Source of the DNA: SAR324 cluster bacterium
Lineage (GTDB): Bacteria > SAR324 > JACQKK01
Reading direction: 5' to 3'
DNA length: 5,216 nt
NCBI GenBank assembly: GCA_027296185.1
Contig: JAPUJL010000407.1
Coordinates: 1-5,216 of the forward strand
The notes under the pieces are model-generated. The model saw only the letters and a list, made by a program, of their open reading frames with translations. It was not told where the DNA came from and ran no database searches. This document shows, piece after piece, positions 1 through 5,216 of the stretch. The translations under genes and the position numbers were made by a program. Positions within the stretch are counted from its first letter, which is position 1. Each line of letters starts with the position of its first letter.

Positions 1-82
1 TCGGGCGGCGAGGCGCCGAGTCCGCCGCCAATCGTCGCCTCAAAACGAGAATCCCGGATTTCGCGTCTCGAATCGCAGCATC
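1..82. other. Upstream region of hslV, no recognisable gene
   Basis: I see no recognisable gene here. One plus-strand frame is open from base 1 to a TGA at 88-90, overlapping the start of hslV by a few bases; it could be the tail of an upstream gene, but its translation is low-complexity and unrecognised. The hslV frame is also open to the window edge. Two inverted repeats are visible: GGCGGCG (4-10) with CGCCGCC (23-29), and CGAGA (46-50) with TCTCG (66-70) flanking the near-palindrome AATCCCGGATT (50-60). No heat-shock sigma-32-type promoter or CIRCE element is evident, and there is no strong Shine-Dalgarno sequence before base 83. Confidence 0.4.
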
Positions 83-610
83 ATGTTTGAAGGCACCACC
101 ATTCTATCGGTCCGTTCCGGAAAAACCGTGGTGATGGCCGGCGACGGCCAAGTCACCGTGGGGCAGACCGTGGTGAAGTCCAACGCGCGCAAGGTGCGGC
201 GCGCCTATCACGACACGGTGCTGGCCGGATTCGCGGGCTCCACGGCGGATGCGGTGACCCTGTTCGAGAAGTTCGAGGAGAAGCTGCAGGAGTACAGCGG
301 CAACCTGATGCGCTCCGCCGTCGAGTTGGCGAAGGATTGGCGTACCAACAGAATGCTGCGCAACCTGGAAGCCCTGCTCACGGTGGCGGACGCCGAGTCG
401 TCCCTGATCATTTCGGGCAACGGGGACGTGATCGAGCCGGAGGACGGGCTGATGGCCATCGGCTCCGGCGGCATGTTCGCCCTCGCCGCGGCCAAGGGGC
501 TGCTCGCCCATGGCAACCTGACCCCACGCCAGGTGGCGGAGCAGGCCATGCTCATCGCTGCCAGCATTTGCGTTTACACCAACACCCAACTGACCATCGA
601 AGAGCTCTGA
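83..610 (+). CDS. hslV: HslV (ClpQ), threonine peptidase subunit of the HslUV protease
   Basis: HslV is the proteolytic core of the cytoplasmic ATP-dependent HslUV (ClpYQ) protease, a double hexamer with a beta-proteasome fold capped by HslU. The protein has 175 residues, normal for the family. It begins MFEG followed by TTILSVR, so Thr5 is the expected N-terminal nucleophile after removal of a four-residue propeptide; enterobacterial HslV needs only Met removal. In mature numbering the active-site residues are present: Asp17 (Asp21 here, in AGDGQ), Lys33 (Lys37, in ARKVRR) and Ser124 (Ser128, in AIGSGG). Other family signatures are GFAGSTADA (49-57), VELAKDWRT (80-88) and the C-terminal YTN..LTIEEL. 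The ATG at 83 is chosen because homology starts there, although the frame is open upstream and the ribosome binding site is weak. hslU follows after 7 bases, so the two are almost certainly co-transcribed. Confidence 0.97.
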   Translation: MFEGTTILSVRSGKTVVMAGDGQVTVGQTVVKSNARKVRRAYHDTVLAGFAGSTADAVTLFEKFEEKLQEYSGNLMRSAVELAKDWRTNRMLRNLEALLTVADAESSLIISGNGDVIEPEDGLMAIGSGGMFALAAAKGLLAHGNLTPRQVAEQAMLIAASICVYTNTQLTIEEL

Positions 611-617
611 TCCCGCC

Positions 618-1985
618 ATGTTCGAAGCCCTAGTGCCCTCCCAGCTGACCCCTCGCGAAATCGTCGAGGAACTGGACAAATATATCATCGGTCAGCACGA
701 CGCGAAGCGCAGCGTCGCCATCGCGCTGCGCAACCGCTGGCGGCGGATGCAGGTGCCCGAGGATTTCCGCGACGAGATCCTCCCCAAGAACATCACCATG
801 ATCGGGCCCACCGGTGTGGGCAAGACCGAGATCGCCCGGCGCATGGCCCGCCTGACCAACGCGCCGTTCGTCAAGGTCGAGGCCTCTAAGTTCACCGAGG
901 TGGGTTACGTGGGCCGCGACGTGGAATCGATCATCCGCGACCTGGCCGAGATAGGCGTGGCCATGGTGCGCAAGCTCTACACGGAGCAGGTGCGCAACAA
1001 GGCCCAGGCCAACGCGGAGGAGCGGCTGCTGGATGTGCTCGTGCCTTCCATCAATCCCCGGCCCGCAGCCGGATTGGGGCCGGGCGCGGAATCCGCGAAT
1101 GTGCCGGATACCCGCGAGAAGTTCCGCGCCAAGCTGCGCGCGGGGGAGCTGGACGGGCGACACGTGGAGATCGAGGTAGCGGAGCGGGGCGGCGGACCCT
1201 TCATCGAATTGATGCCTTTTACCGGCATGGACAACATGGACCTGAATATGAAGGAGATGTTGTCCAACATCCTGCCCAAGCGCCACAAGAAGCGGCGCAT
1301 GACCATCCCCGAGGCCATGGAGACTCTGCAGCAGGAGGAGGCCGACAAGCTGATCGACATGGACGAAGTCTCCCGCGACGCGGTGCGCCACGTGGAGCAG
1401 AACGGGATCGTTTTTCTAGACGAGTTGGACAAGATCGCCGGAAGAAACAACAGCGGTGGACCGGATATCTCCCGCGAGGGGGTGCAGCGGGATATCCTGC
1501 CCATCGTCGAGGGTTCGACCGTCAACACCAAGTACGGCCCCGTGCGCACCGACCACATCCTCTTCATCGCGGCGGGGGCGTTCCACACGGCCAAAATCTC
1601 CGACTTGATTCCCGAACTGCAGGGGCGCTTCCCCATCCGCGTCGAATTGAAGTCGCTGACCACGGAGGATTTCGTCCGCATCCTCAGCGAACCGGAAAAC
1701 GCCCTCATCAAGCAGTACAAGGAACTCATCCAGACCGAATCGGTCTCGCTCCACTTCACGCAGGAGGCGATCCACGAAATCGCGGAGATCGCCACCGAGG
1801 TCAATCAGCGGGACGAAAACATTGGGGCACGGCGGCTCCACACCATCATGGAGAAAATCCTCGAGGAGGTCAGCTTCGAGGCGTCGGAACTTCAGGGGCA
1901 AACCATCGAGATCACCCCGGCCTACATCCGGGACCGGCTGGGCGACATCCTGAAGGATCGGGATCTGCGCCGCTATATCCTGTAA
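618..1985 (+). CDS. hslU: HslU (ClpY), AAA+ unfoldase of the HslUV protease
   Basis: HslU is the hexameric ATPase that recognises, unfolds and translocates substrates into HslV. The 455-residue protein is slightly longer than the E. coli form (443). Visible in order: an N-terminal [16 protein letters not shown] segment (11-26), Walker A GPTGVGKT (63-70), the substrate-gripping pore loop GYVG (96-99), the HslU-specific I-domain (about 110-245, with a Gly/Pro-rich stretch near 147-160), Walker B IVFLDE (264-269), a sensor-1 region (316-322), the arginine finger in GRFP (Arg337), and sensor 2 in GARR (403-406). It ends DLRRYIL, matching the conserved C-terminal tail that inserts between HslV subunits and activates them, so the gene is intact. 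The start ATG lies 7 bases after the hslV stop. Only a weak GAAGAG (599-604) lies upstream, which favours translational coupling to hslV. Confidence 0.98.
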   Translation: MFEALVPSQLTPREIVEELDKYIIGQHDAKRSVAIALRNRWRRMQVPEDFRDEILPKNITMIGPTGVGKTEIARRMARLTNAPFVKVEASKFTEVGYVGRDVESIIRDLAEIGVAMVRKLYTEQVRNKAQANAEERLLDVLVPSINPRPAAGLGPGAESANVPDTREKFRAKLRAGELDGRHVEIEVAERGGGPFIELMPFTGMDNMDLNMKEMLSNILPKRHKKRRMTIPEAMETLQQEEADKLIDMDEVSRDAVRHVEQNGIVFLDELDKIAGRNNSGGPDISREGVQRDILPIVEGSTVNTKYGPVRTDHILFIAAGAFHTAKISDLIPELQGRFPIRVELKSLTTEDFVRILSEPENALIKQYKELIQTESVSLHFTQEAIHEIAEIATEVNQRDENIGARRLHTIMEKILEEVSFEASELQGQTIEITPAYIRDRLGDILKDRDLRRYIL

Positions 1986-2004
1986 TCCGTAATCGCAAAA
2001 TCTC

Positions 2005-2024
2005 CCCGCCCGATTCGGTGCGGG
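2005..2024 (+). other. Hairpin in the hslU-UDG spacer
   Basis: Bases 2005-2012 (CCCGCCCG) pair with 2016-2024 (CGG, a bulged T, then GCGGG) around an ATT loop, giving about eight GC-rich pairs 20 bases after the hslU stop. There is no T-run after it, so it is not a classical intrinsic terminator. It could stabilise the 3' end of the hslVU message or attenuate read-through into the UDG gene. In GC-rich DNA such a stem can also arise by chance. Confidence 0.3.
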
Positions 2025-2055
2025 TGACGGGCCTATCCCCTGGAGCACAGAGCCG

Positions 2056-2919
2056 ATGAAATGGCGAACGGTGCTGGAGGCGCTGGAGGCGCGCCTGGCC
2101 GAGTTGGCCCGCGGCGGCATCCAAACCCTCAATGTCGCCTCCGACCCCGAGCTGGTGCAACTGCTGGCGGGCTTCCCGGCGGGCGAAAGGGCCGCCCCGG
2201 CAGCCGAGGCACCGGCCGACCCAGGATCACCGCCCGCACCACCCCGTGCGCCACCCGTTCCCGAGATTCCGCAAGCGGAGCCGGCCGGGCTCGCCGATCG
2301 GGCCTCCCCGCTCGATTCCGGCGGCTCCGCCGCCACTTTCCAAGCGAAGCATCCCTCCGAGCTGCAGACGCTGGAGTCGCTGCACTTCCACTTCCGGGAT
2401 TGCCAGCGCTGCGCCCTGGCCGGGAGCCGCACGAAGCTGGTCTTCGGCGTCGGCCACGACCGGCCGCGGCTGATGTTCGTCGGCGAAGGCCCGGGGCAGG
2501 AGGAAGACCGGCAGGGGCTGCCTTTCGTCGGCCGGGCGGGGGCGCTGCTCACGGCGGGCATCCTGGCCTTGGGGCTCACGCGGGAGGACGTGTACATCGC
2601 CAACATGGTCAAGTGCCGGCCGCCGGGCAACCGCAATCCCGCACCGGAGGAGACGGCGGCCTGCTTCCCGATCCTCTCCCGGCAAATGGAACTGCTCGAC
2701 CCGGCGCTCATCGTCACGCTGGGCAACGTGCCGCTGAAGGCGCTGAACCCCTCCGCGCGGGGCATCACGGCGGAACGGGGCCGCGTGTTCGAATACCGGC
2801 AATGGCCGGTGCTGCCCACGTTCCACCCCGCCTACCTGCTGCGGAATGCCAATGCCATCGACAGCTGGTGGCTGGACCTGAAGCAGGCGTTCCGGGTCGC
2901 CTACGGCAGCGGCGGCTGA
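2056..2919 (+). CDS. Family 4 (type IV) uracil-DNA glycosylase with N-terminal extension
   Basis: Family 4 UDGs remove uracil from DNA (from cytosine deamination or dUTP incorporation), starting base excision repair, and carry a 4Fe-4S cluster. The four expected cluster cysteines are present: Cys116 and Cys119 (DCQRCALAG), Cys187 (VKCRPPGNRNP) and Cys203 (AACFP). Motif A is GEGPGQEED (143-151), followed by GLPFVGRAG (154-162); motif B is HPAYLLR (257-263). These are typical of family 4 and lack the KRRIH insert of UDGX. At 287 residues it is much longer than compact members near 190. Residues 1-40 form a probable helical segment, about 45-100 is a Pro/Ala-rich probable linker, and the catalytic core starts near 103. 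The ATG at 2056 has GGAG (2042-2045) ten bases upstream. Older annotations call such proteins phage SPO1 DNA polymerase-related. It lies 70 bases after hslU on the same strand and may share its transcript. Confidence 0.93.
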   Translation: MKWRTVLEALEARLAELARGGIQTLNVASDPELVQLLAGFPAGERAAPAAEAPADPGSPPAPPRAPPVPEIPQAEPAGLADRASPLDSGGSAATFQAKHPSELQTLESLHFHFRDCQRCALAGSRTKLVFGVGHDRPRLMFVGEGPGQEEDRQGLPFVGRAGALLTAGILALGLTREDVYIANMVKCRPPGNRNPAPEETAACFPILSRQMELLDPALIVTLGNVPLKALNPSARGITAERGRVFEYRQWPVLPTFHPAYLLRNANAIDSWWLDLKQAFRVAYGSGG

Positions 2920-3015
2920 GCGCCCCGCCGGCTCCGCTAGAACCGTCCGAAGGCGTAATCCGGCCCTCCCCTTGCATTTTCAATCCGATTAAGGCTAACG
3001 ATGCGCAACGGGCGG

Positions 3016-3157
3016 GCGGGCTTCACGAGCTGCCCCGCTACGACCCCACGGCCTAGAAGCTCCTACTGGGAAGTGGGGCATCGGCGATGCGAAGCTAACT
3101 CTGGCAGGGATGCCATGAAATGCCTGGTGACGATTTCCGGCGGCGCCGCCAGTTACC
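3016..3157 (+). ncRNA. Possible structured RNA or hairpin cluster (speculative)
   Basis: Several stems follow one another closely: GCGGGC (3016-3021) with GCCC-C-GC (3032-3038, one bulged C); CCCCAC (3044-3049) with GTGGGG (3073-3078); GCATCG-G-CGATGC (3078-3090); TGGCA-GGGA-TGCCA (3102-3115); and GGTGAC (3126-3131) with GTTACC (3152-3157, one G-U pair) enclosing the perfect palindrome GGCGGCGCCGCC (3139-3150). Read as plus-strand RNA, the GGGA loop fits the stable GNRA tetraloop class and the outer stem needs a G-U pair, which hints at plus orientation. A weak promoter-like TTGCAT lies at 2972-2977. I matched it to no known RNA (tmRNA, SRP RNA, RNase P RNA or 6S). High GC makes chance stems common, so this is a weak call. 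Confidence 0.13.
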
Positions 3158-3217
3158 CACGCGCCTCTACGAATCACCCGGCTGAGCGCCTTCTACAGAT
3201 GGCAGTATCGAGGAGCG

Positions 3218-3299
3218 TGCGGGCGTGGGCATGTTGCGATCACGCCGTCCTCCAAGCGGGGAATATCCCCGTCGACTCAGCGTGAAGTCAACGCCCGCA
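3218..3299. repeat. Nested inverted repeats between the convergent genes
   Basis: TGCGGGCGT (3218-3226) and ACGCCCGCA (3291-3299) are perfect 9-base inverted repeats 64 bases apart. Between them sits a compact hairpin, CGGGGA-ATA-TCCCCG (3257-3271), 36 bases past the SDR-B stop. The hairpin is symmetric and could act on either transcript, for example as a weak or factor-assisted bidirectional end point or a 3'-end stabiliser. Neither strand shows a T-run after the stem, so it is not a standard intrinsic terminator. Confidence 0.3.
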
Positions 3300-3307
3300 T
3301 TTCCCGT

Positions 3308-4087
3308 CTACTGCATCCTGTCTCCCCCACACACCGAAAAGGCCTGACCCGTGACGCCCGAGGCGGCGTCCGAGGCGATGAAGGCCGTGGCGTTGGCCAC
3401 CTCCTCCTCGGTCACGAGCCGCCGCAGGGGAACCGCATCGATGCGGTCTTGCATCTGCCGGTCGAAGGTCTTGCCGATCGCTTGGGCCCGCGCGACGATC
3501 ACGGCGTCGAAGCGCTCGCCGGCGGTGGGACCGGGCAGAATGGCGTTGACGCGAATACCGTAGGGACCCAGCTCCGCGGCGAGGGAGTGGCTGAGCCCGA
3601 TCATCCCCCACTTGCTGGCGGCATAGGGCGTGCGCAGGGGGAAGCCGATGCGGCCCGCCACCGACCCGATATTGACGATGTTTCCCCGGCGCGCCTCGAT
3701 CATCGGTGCCGAGACGTGCTTGGCCGCGTAAAATGCTCCGGTGAGGTTGACGTTCAATGCCCGGAGCCATTCCGCCCCGTCGATGTCCCGGGCCAGGGCG
3801 GTGGGCCCGGCGATGCCGGAATTGTTCACCAGCACGTCCACCTTGCCGTATTCGGCCAGGGTACGCTCCACCAGCTCTCGCACCCGTTCCTCGTGGCCCA
3901 CGTCGAGGGGCTGTGCCAGGGGGCGGGTGCCCATGGCCCGCAACTCCTCTGCCACGGCCTCCAGCTTGTCTACCGACCGCGCGGCCAGCACCACGTGGGC
4001 GCCCTCCCGGCCGAAGGCCAAGGCGATTTGCTTGCCGATGCCGTAGCCGGCGCCGGTGACGATAACGGTTCGATCCTTGAAGCGCAC
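3308..4087 (-). CDS. Classical SDR oxidoreductase, downstream paralog (SDR-B)
   Basis: This is a 259-residue classical short-chain dehydrogenase/reductase with a Rossmann fold, probably cytoplasmic and tetrameric as usual for the family. It carries the nucleotide-binding TGAGYGIG (11-18), NNSG (88-91), the Asn114-Ser142-Tyr155-Lys159 catalytic tetrad (VNLTG, GSVA, YAASK) and the PG motif (185-186). Ala-Ala-Arg at the end of the second strand (AARS, Arg37, no Asp) suggests a preference for NADP(H). The start is the GTG at 4087: AAGGAGG lies five bases upstream and the sequence from there (VRFKD) matches SDR-A (MRFKD). An in-frame ATG at 4126 would add 13 residues with no homology and is rejected. 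SDR-A lies 81 bases upstream on the same strand, so co-transcription is likely. The substrate is unknown; database names such as FabG-like or glucose dehydrogenase-like would not be reliable here. Confidence 0.94.
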   Translation of the reverse strand: MRFKDRTVIVTGAGYGIGKQIALAFGREGAHVVLAARSVDKLEAVAEELRAMGTRPLAQPLDVGHEERVRELVERTLAEYGKVDVLVNNSGIAGPTALARDIDGAEWLRALNVNLTGAFYAAKHVSAPMIEARRGNIVNIGSVAGRIGFPLRTPYAASKWGMIGLSHSLAAELGPYGIRVNAILPGPTAGERFDAVIVARAQAIGKTFDRQMQDRIDAVPLRRLVTEEEVANATAFIASDAASGVTGQAFSVCGGDRMQ

Positions 4088-4092
4088 GCCGG

Positions 4093-4099
4093 CCTCCTT
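4093..4099 (-). promoter_or_regulatory. Ribosome binding site that fixes the GTG start of SDR-B
   Basis: Read on the minus strand this is AAGGAGG, a near-perfect Shine-Dalgarno sequence five bases before GTG (4087-4085). It lies downstream of the alternative in-frame ATG (4126), so translation should start at the GTG. Its position matches the AAGGAG before SDR-A. Confidence 0.85.
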
Positions 4100-4100
4100 C

Positions 4101-4122
4101 GCCGCGCCCGTACCGGCGCGGC
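4101..4122 (-). promoter_or_regulatory. Strong hairpin abutting the SDR-B ribosome binding site
   Basis: GCCGCGCC (4101-4108) and GGCGCGGC (4115-4122) form a perfect 8-base all-GC stem with a 6-base loop. In the minus-strand transcript it ends one base before the AAGGAGG ribosome binding site of SDR-B. So placed it could protect the 5' end of a processed message or modulate ribosome access. No regulator or ligand can be inferred. Confidence 0.4.
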
Positions 4123-4127
4123 CCACA

Positions 4128-4137
4128 ATTCGCGAAT
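4128..4137. promoter_or_regulatory. ATTCGCGAAT palindrome in the spacer between the SDR genes
   Basis: A perfect 10-base palindrome sits in the only AT-rich patch (about 4125-4148) of the spacer between the two SDR genes. It could be a small operator or part of an internal promoter for SDR-B, but I see no good -35/-10 pair, so this is a weak call. Confidence 0.2.
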
Positions 4138-4149
4138 GAATTAAGGAAC

Positions 4150-4169
4150 GCCTCCCGGGCGGGAGAGGC
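4150..4169 (-). other. Hairpin at the 3' end of SDR-A
   Basis: GCCTC plus CC (4150-4156) can pair with GG, a bulged A and GAGGC (4162-4169); an alternative pairing is CTCCC (4152-4156) with GGGAG (4161-4165). In the minus-strand transcript the stem starts at the last base of the SDR-A stop codon and is followed by GTTCCTTAATT, which has only scattered T residues. It may be a weak or partial terminator that lowers SDR-B expression relative to SDR-A, or a stabiliser. Confidence 0.25.
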
Positions 4170-4948
4170 TACTGCATGCGGAATCCCCCGCAGACCGTGA
4201 ACGCCTGGCCCGTGACGCCCGAGGCTCCGTCGGAGGCGATGTACGTGACCGTGTCGGCCACCTCGTCCTCGCCGACCAGCCGCCGGAGGGGCACCATGCC
4301 GGTGTACTCCTCCATCTGCTCTTCGAAGTTCTTGCCCTCCGCCTCGGCGCGCGCCGCCACGACGCGGTCGAAGCGTTCGCCGCGGATGGGCCCCGGGAGA
4401 ATTGCGTTGACCCGGATGCCGTAAGGCCCCAACTCCGCGGCGAGGGAGTGGCTGAGGCCCACCATGCCCCACTTGCTGGCCGCATAGGGTGTGCGCAACG
4501 GGTAGCCGATGCGCGAAGCGACCGAGCCGATGTTCACGATGTTTCCTCGTTTGGCCTCGATCATGGGAGTGGACACGTACTTGGCGCAATAGAAGGCGCC
4601 GTTCAGATTGACGTCCATGGACTCGATCCATTCCTCGCCGCTGATGTCCCGGGCCAGCTTGGTGGGACCGGCGATGCCCGCGTTGTTGACCAGCACGTCC
4701 ACCTTGCCGAATTCGGCCAGCGTCTTGTCCACCAGCCCCTTGACCTGATCCTCGAAGCGCACGTCCAGCGGAAACACCACGGGGCGGGTGCCCATCCCGC
4801 GCAGCTCCTCGGCTACCCCCTCCATCTTCTCGGTCGAGCGCGCGGCCAATACGACGTGGGCGCCTTCGCGGCCGAAGGCGAGGGCGATCTGCTTGCCGAT
4901 GCCGTAGCCGGCGCCGGTGACGATGACGGCTTGATCCTTGAAGCGCAT
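4169..4948 (-). CDS. Classical SDR oxidoreductase, upstream paralog (SDR-A)
   Basis: This is a 259-residue classical short-chain dehydrogenase/reductase. It has TGAGYGIG (11-18) for cofactor binding, NNAG (88-91), catalytic Asn114 (VNLNG), Ser142 (GSVA), Tyr155 and Lys159 (YAASK), and PG at 185-186; AARS with Arg37 and no preceding Asp points to NADP(H). The ATG at 4948 is preceded by AAGGAG (4956-4961) seven bases upstream. The frame stays open 80 codons further to an ATG at 5188, but that extension is Pro/Arg-rich with no SDR homology and is not called. SDR-B aligns over the full length without gaps, about 76% identical by my count, with a 35-base identical DNA run (4890-4924 and 4029-4063) over the cofactor loop. 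Residues 188-218, where classical SDRs usually cover the substrate pocket, differ at 16 of 31 positions, so the substrates probably differ. The reaction is otherwise unknown. Confidence 0.95.
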   Translation of the reverse strand: MRFKDQAVIVTGAGYGIGKQIALAFGREGAHVVLAARSTEKMEGVAEELRGMGTRPVVFPLDVRFEDQVKGLVDKTLAEFGKVDVLVNNAGIAGPTKLARDISGEEWIESMDVNLNGAFYCAKYVSTPMIEAKRGNIVNIGSVASRIGYPLRTPYAASKWGMVGLSHSLAAELGPYGIRVNAILPGPIRGERFDRVVAARAEAEGKNFEEQMEEYTGMVPLRRLVGEDEVADTVTYIASDGASGVTGQAFTVCGGFRMQ

Positions 4949-4955
4949 GGGACGA

Positions 4956-4961
4956 CTCCTT
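4956..4961 (-). promoter_or_regulatory. Ribosome binding site of SDR-A
   Basis: Minus-strand AAGGAG lies seven bases before the ATG at 4948. It supports the 259-residue start over the much longer open frame extending to 5188. Confidence 0.85.
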
Positions 4962-5068
4962 CTGGCGGGGGTGGACGGTTGGGCTGGGCCGGGCCGATCG
5001 GCCCCGGAGGGTCCGGGCACGGGGCGCCCCACGGCAACGCGGAAGTGGCCGCCCCGTGCCGCATGGCA

Positions 5069-5097
5069 GATATACACGCCGCGTGGCCCGAAGTCCT
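5069..5097 (-). promoter_or_regulatory. Weak sigma-70-like promoter candidate for SDR-A
   Basis: On the minus strand TATATC (5074-5069) resembles a -10 box, and AGGACT (5097-5092) stands 17 bases upstream in the -35 position with only its central GAC matching consensus. It is the most AT-rich -10-like hexamer in this GC-rich region. If used, the leader would be about 110 bases and would include both large palindromes (4991-5004 and 5021-5030). Low confidence. Confidence 0.15.
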
Positions 5098-5216
5098 CGA
5101 TCCTTGGGCACATACACCAGTCACCGGGGCCCGGCAAGGCGCATCGCCGCAACCGCCGGGCACCGAGCCGTTGCCGAGGAATCCGCAATCCGAGGGTGGG
5201 GCGGGCCCTTCGACTT

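Larger units (their letters stand above)
2920..3307. other. Convergent intergenic region, hairpin-rich, no convincing gene
   Basis: This 388-base gap separates the ends of the convergent UDG and SDR-B genes. A plus-strand frame is open from 3001 to 3285 (94 codons), but it has no good ribosome binding site, uses codons rare in the neighbours (AGA, AGG, CTA), is Cys-rich and resembles nothing I recognise, so I do not call it a gene. The region holds a run of short hairpins at 3016-3157 and nested inverted repeats at 3218-3299 (both described separately). A GC-rich stem also overlaps the UDG stop: CGGCGG (2910-2915) with CCGCCG (2925-2930). None is followed by a T-run, so no intrinsic terminator can be called for either gene, although termination must happen somewhere here. 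Confidence 0.6.
4949..5216 (-). promoter_or_regulatory. Upstream region of SDR-A with GC palindromes
   Basis: This 268-base region has no recognisable gene on either strand. It contains a perfect 14-base palindrome GGGCCGATCGGCCC (4991-5004), a perfect 10-base palindrome GGGGCGCCCC (5021-5030), and CCGGG-G-CCCGG (5124-5134). The first two lie about 43 and 73 bases before the SDR-A start, where they would be operators or leader hairpins depending on the start of transcription. No regulator gene lies in the window. The opposite-strand neighbour, if any, is beyond base 5216. Confidence 0.35.

Noticed and set aside
1416..2819. 467-codon open frame antisense to hslU and the UDG gene
   Set aside because: It lies opposite two genes with clear catalytic motifs, and its Ser/Arg/Gly-rich translation resembles no protein I know. 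It is a GC-bias shadow.
2993..3099. GGCTAAC (2993-2999) and AGCTAAC (3093-3099), about 100 bases apart, as integron attC-like cores
   Set aside because: Neither fits the RYYYAAC consensus (G at the second position), no matching GTTRRRY partner was found downstream, and there is no integrase or cassette structure.
3001..3285. Plus-strand open frame of 94 codons between the UDG and SDR genes
   Set aside because: No good ribosome binding site, rare codons, Cys-rich unrecognisable product, and it overlaps a dense set of inverted repeats. Chance open frames of this length are common at this GC content.
4088..4126. ATG at 4126 as the start of SDR-B
   Set aside because: The 13 extra residues are encoded by the hairpin and ribosome binding site sequence and have no counterpart in SDR-A. 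The GTG at 4087 has the right spacing to AAGGAGG.
3288..5117. 609-codon minus-strand open frame spanning both SDR genes
   Set aside because: It is an alternate frame of the two SDR genes, kept open by their shared GC-rich codon use. Its product is Arg/Gly-rich with no fold signature and its start lacks a ribosome binding site.
4949..5188. 80-residue N-terminal extension of SDR-A up to the ATG at 5188
   Set aside because: No SDR homology, a Pro/Arg-rich composition, and the strong AAGGAG directly before the ATG at 4948 together with the equal length of SDR-B support the shorter protein.
1..5216. Defence system, CRISPR array, prophage, insertion sequence, tRNA or rRNA
   Set aside because: No repeat-spacer pattern, transposase motif, tRNA cloverleaf or conserved rRNA segment was seen on either strand. 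All five convincing genes belong to well-known housekeeping or metabolic families.

Overview
The window is high-GC bacterial DNA with two gene blocks that converge on a 388-base gap. The plus-strand block is hslV, hslU and a family 4 uracil-DNA glycosylase gene. The minus-strand block is two tandem, closely related short-chain dehydrogenase/reductase (SDR) genes. Strong GC bias at third codon positions, AAGGAG-type ribosome binding sites before both SDR genes, and a proteobacterial-style HslVU pair with a short HslV propeptide suggest a GC-rich Gram-negative bacterium, perhaps a proteobacterium or one of the related uncultured high-GC phyla. Nothing here fixes the taxon more closely.

Layout. 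Bases 1-82 are an upstream region without a recognisable gene. hslV (83-610) and hslU (618-1985) are 7 bases apart and encode the two halves of the HslUV (ClpYQ) ATP-dependent protease. A hairpin-containing 70-base spacer follows. The family 4 UDG gene (2056-2919) encodes a 4Fe-4S DNA repair enzyme with an unusual Pro/Ala-rich N-terminal extension. Bases 2920-3307 hold no convincing gene but many inverted repeats. On the minus strand, SDR-A (4948 to 4169) is followed by SDR-B (4087 to 3308). The two are 259 residues each, align without gaps, and are identical at about 76% of residues by my count. Bases 4949-5216 are the palindrome-rich upstream region of SDR-A.

How the genes work together. 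HslU unfolds substrates and feeds them to the HslV threonine protease, and their adjacency implies co-expression. The UDG could be co-transcribed, which would place protein quality control and uracil repair in one stress-type transcript; this is inference. The two SDRs look like a recent gene duplication. Catalytic and cofactor segments are almost unchanged, while the segment expected to cover the substrate pocket has diverged strongly, so different substrates are likely. I found no phage, IS, CRISPR, toxin-antitoxin or defence genes. The least explained parts are the hairpin-rich intergenic region (3016-3157) and the structured leaders of the two SDR genes.
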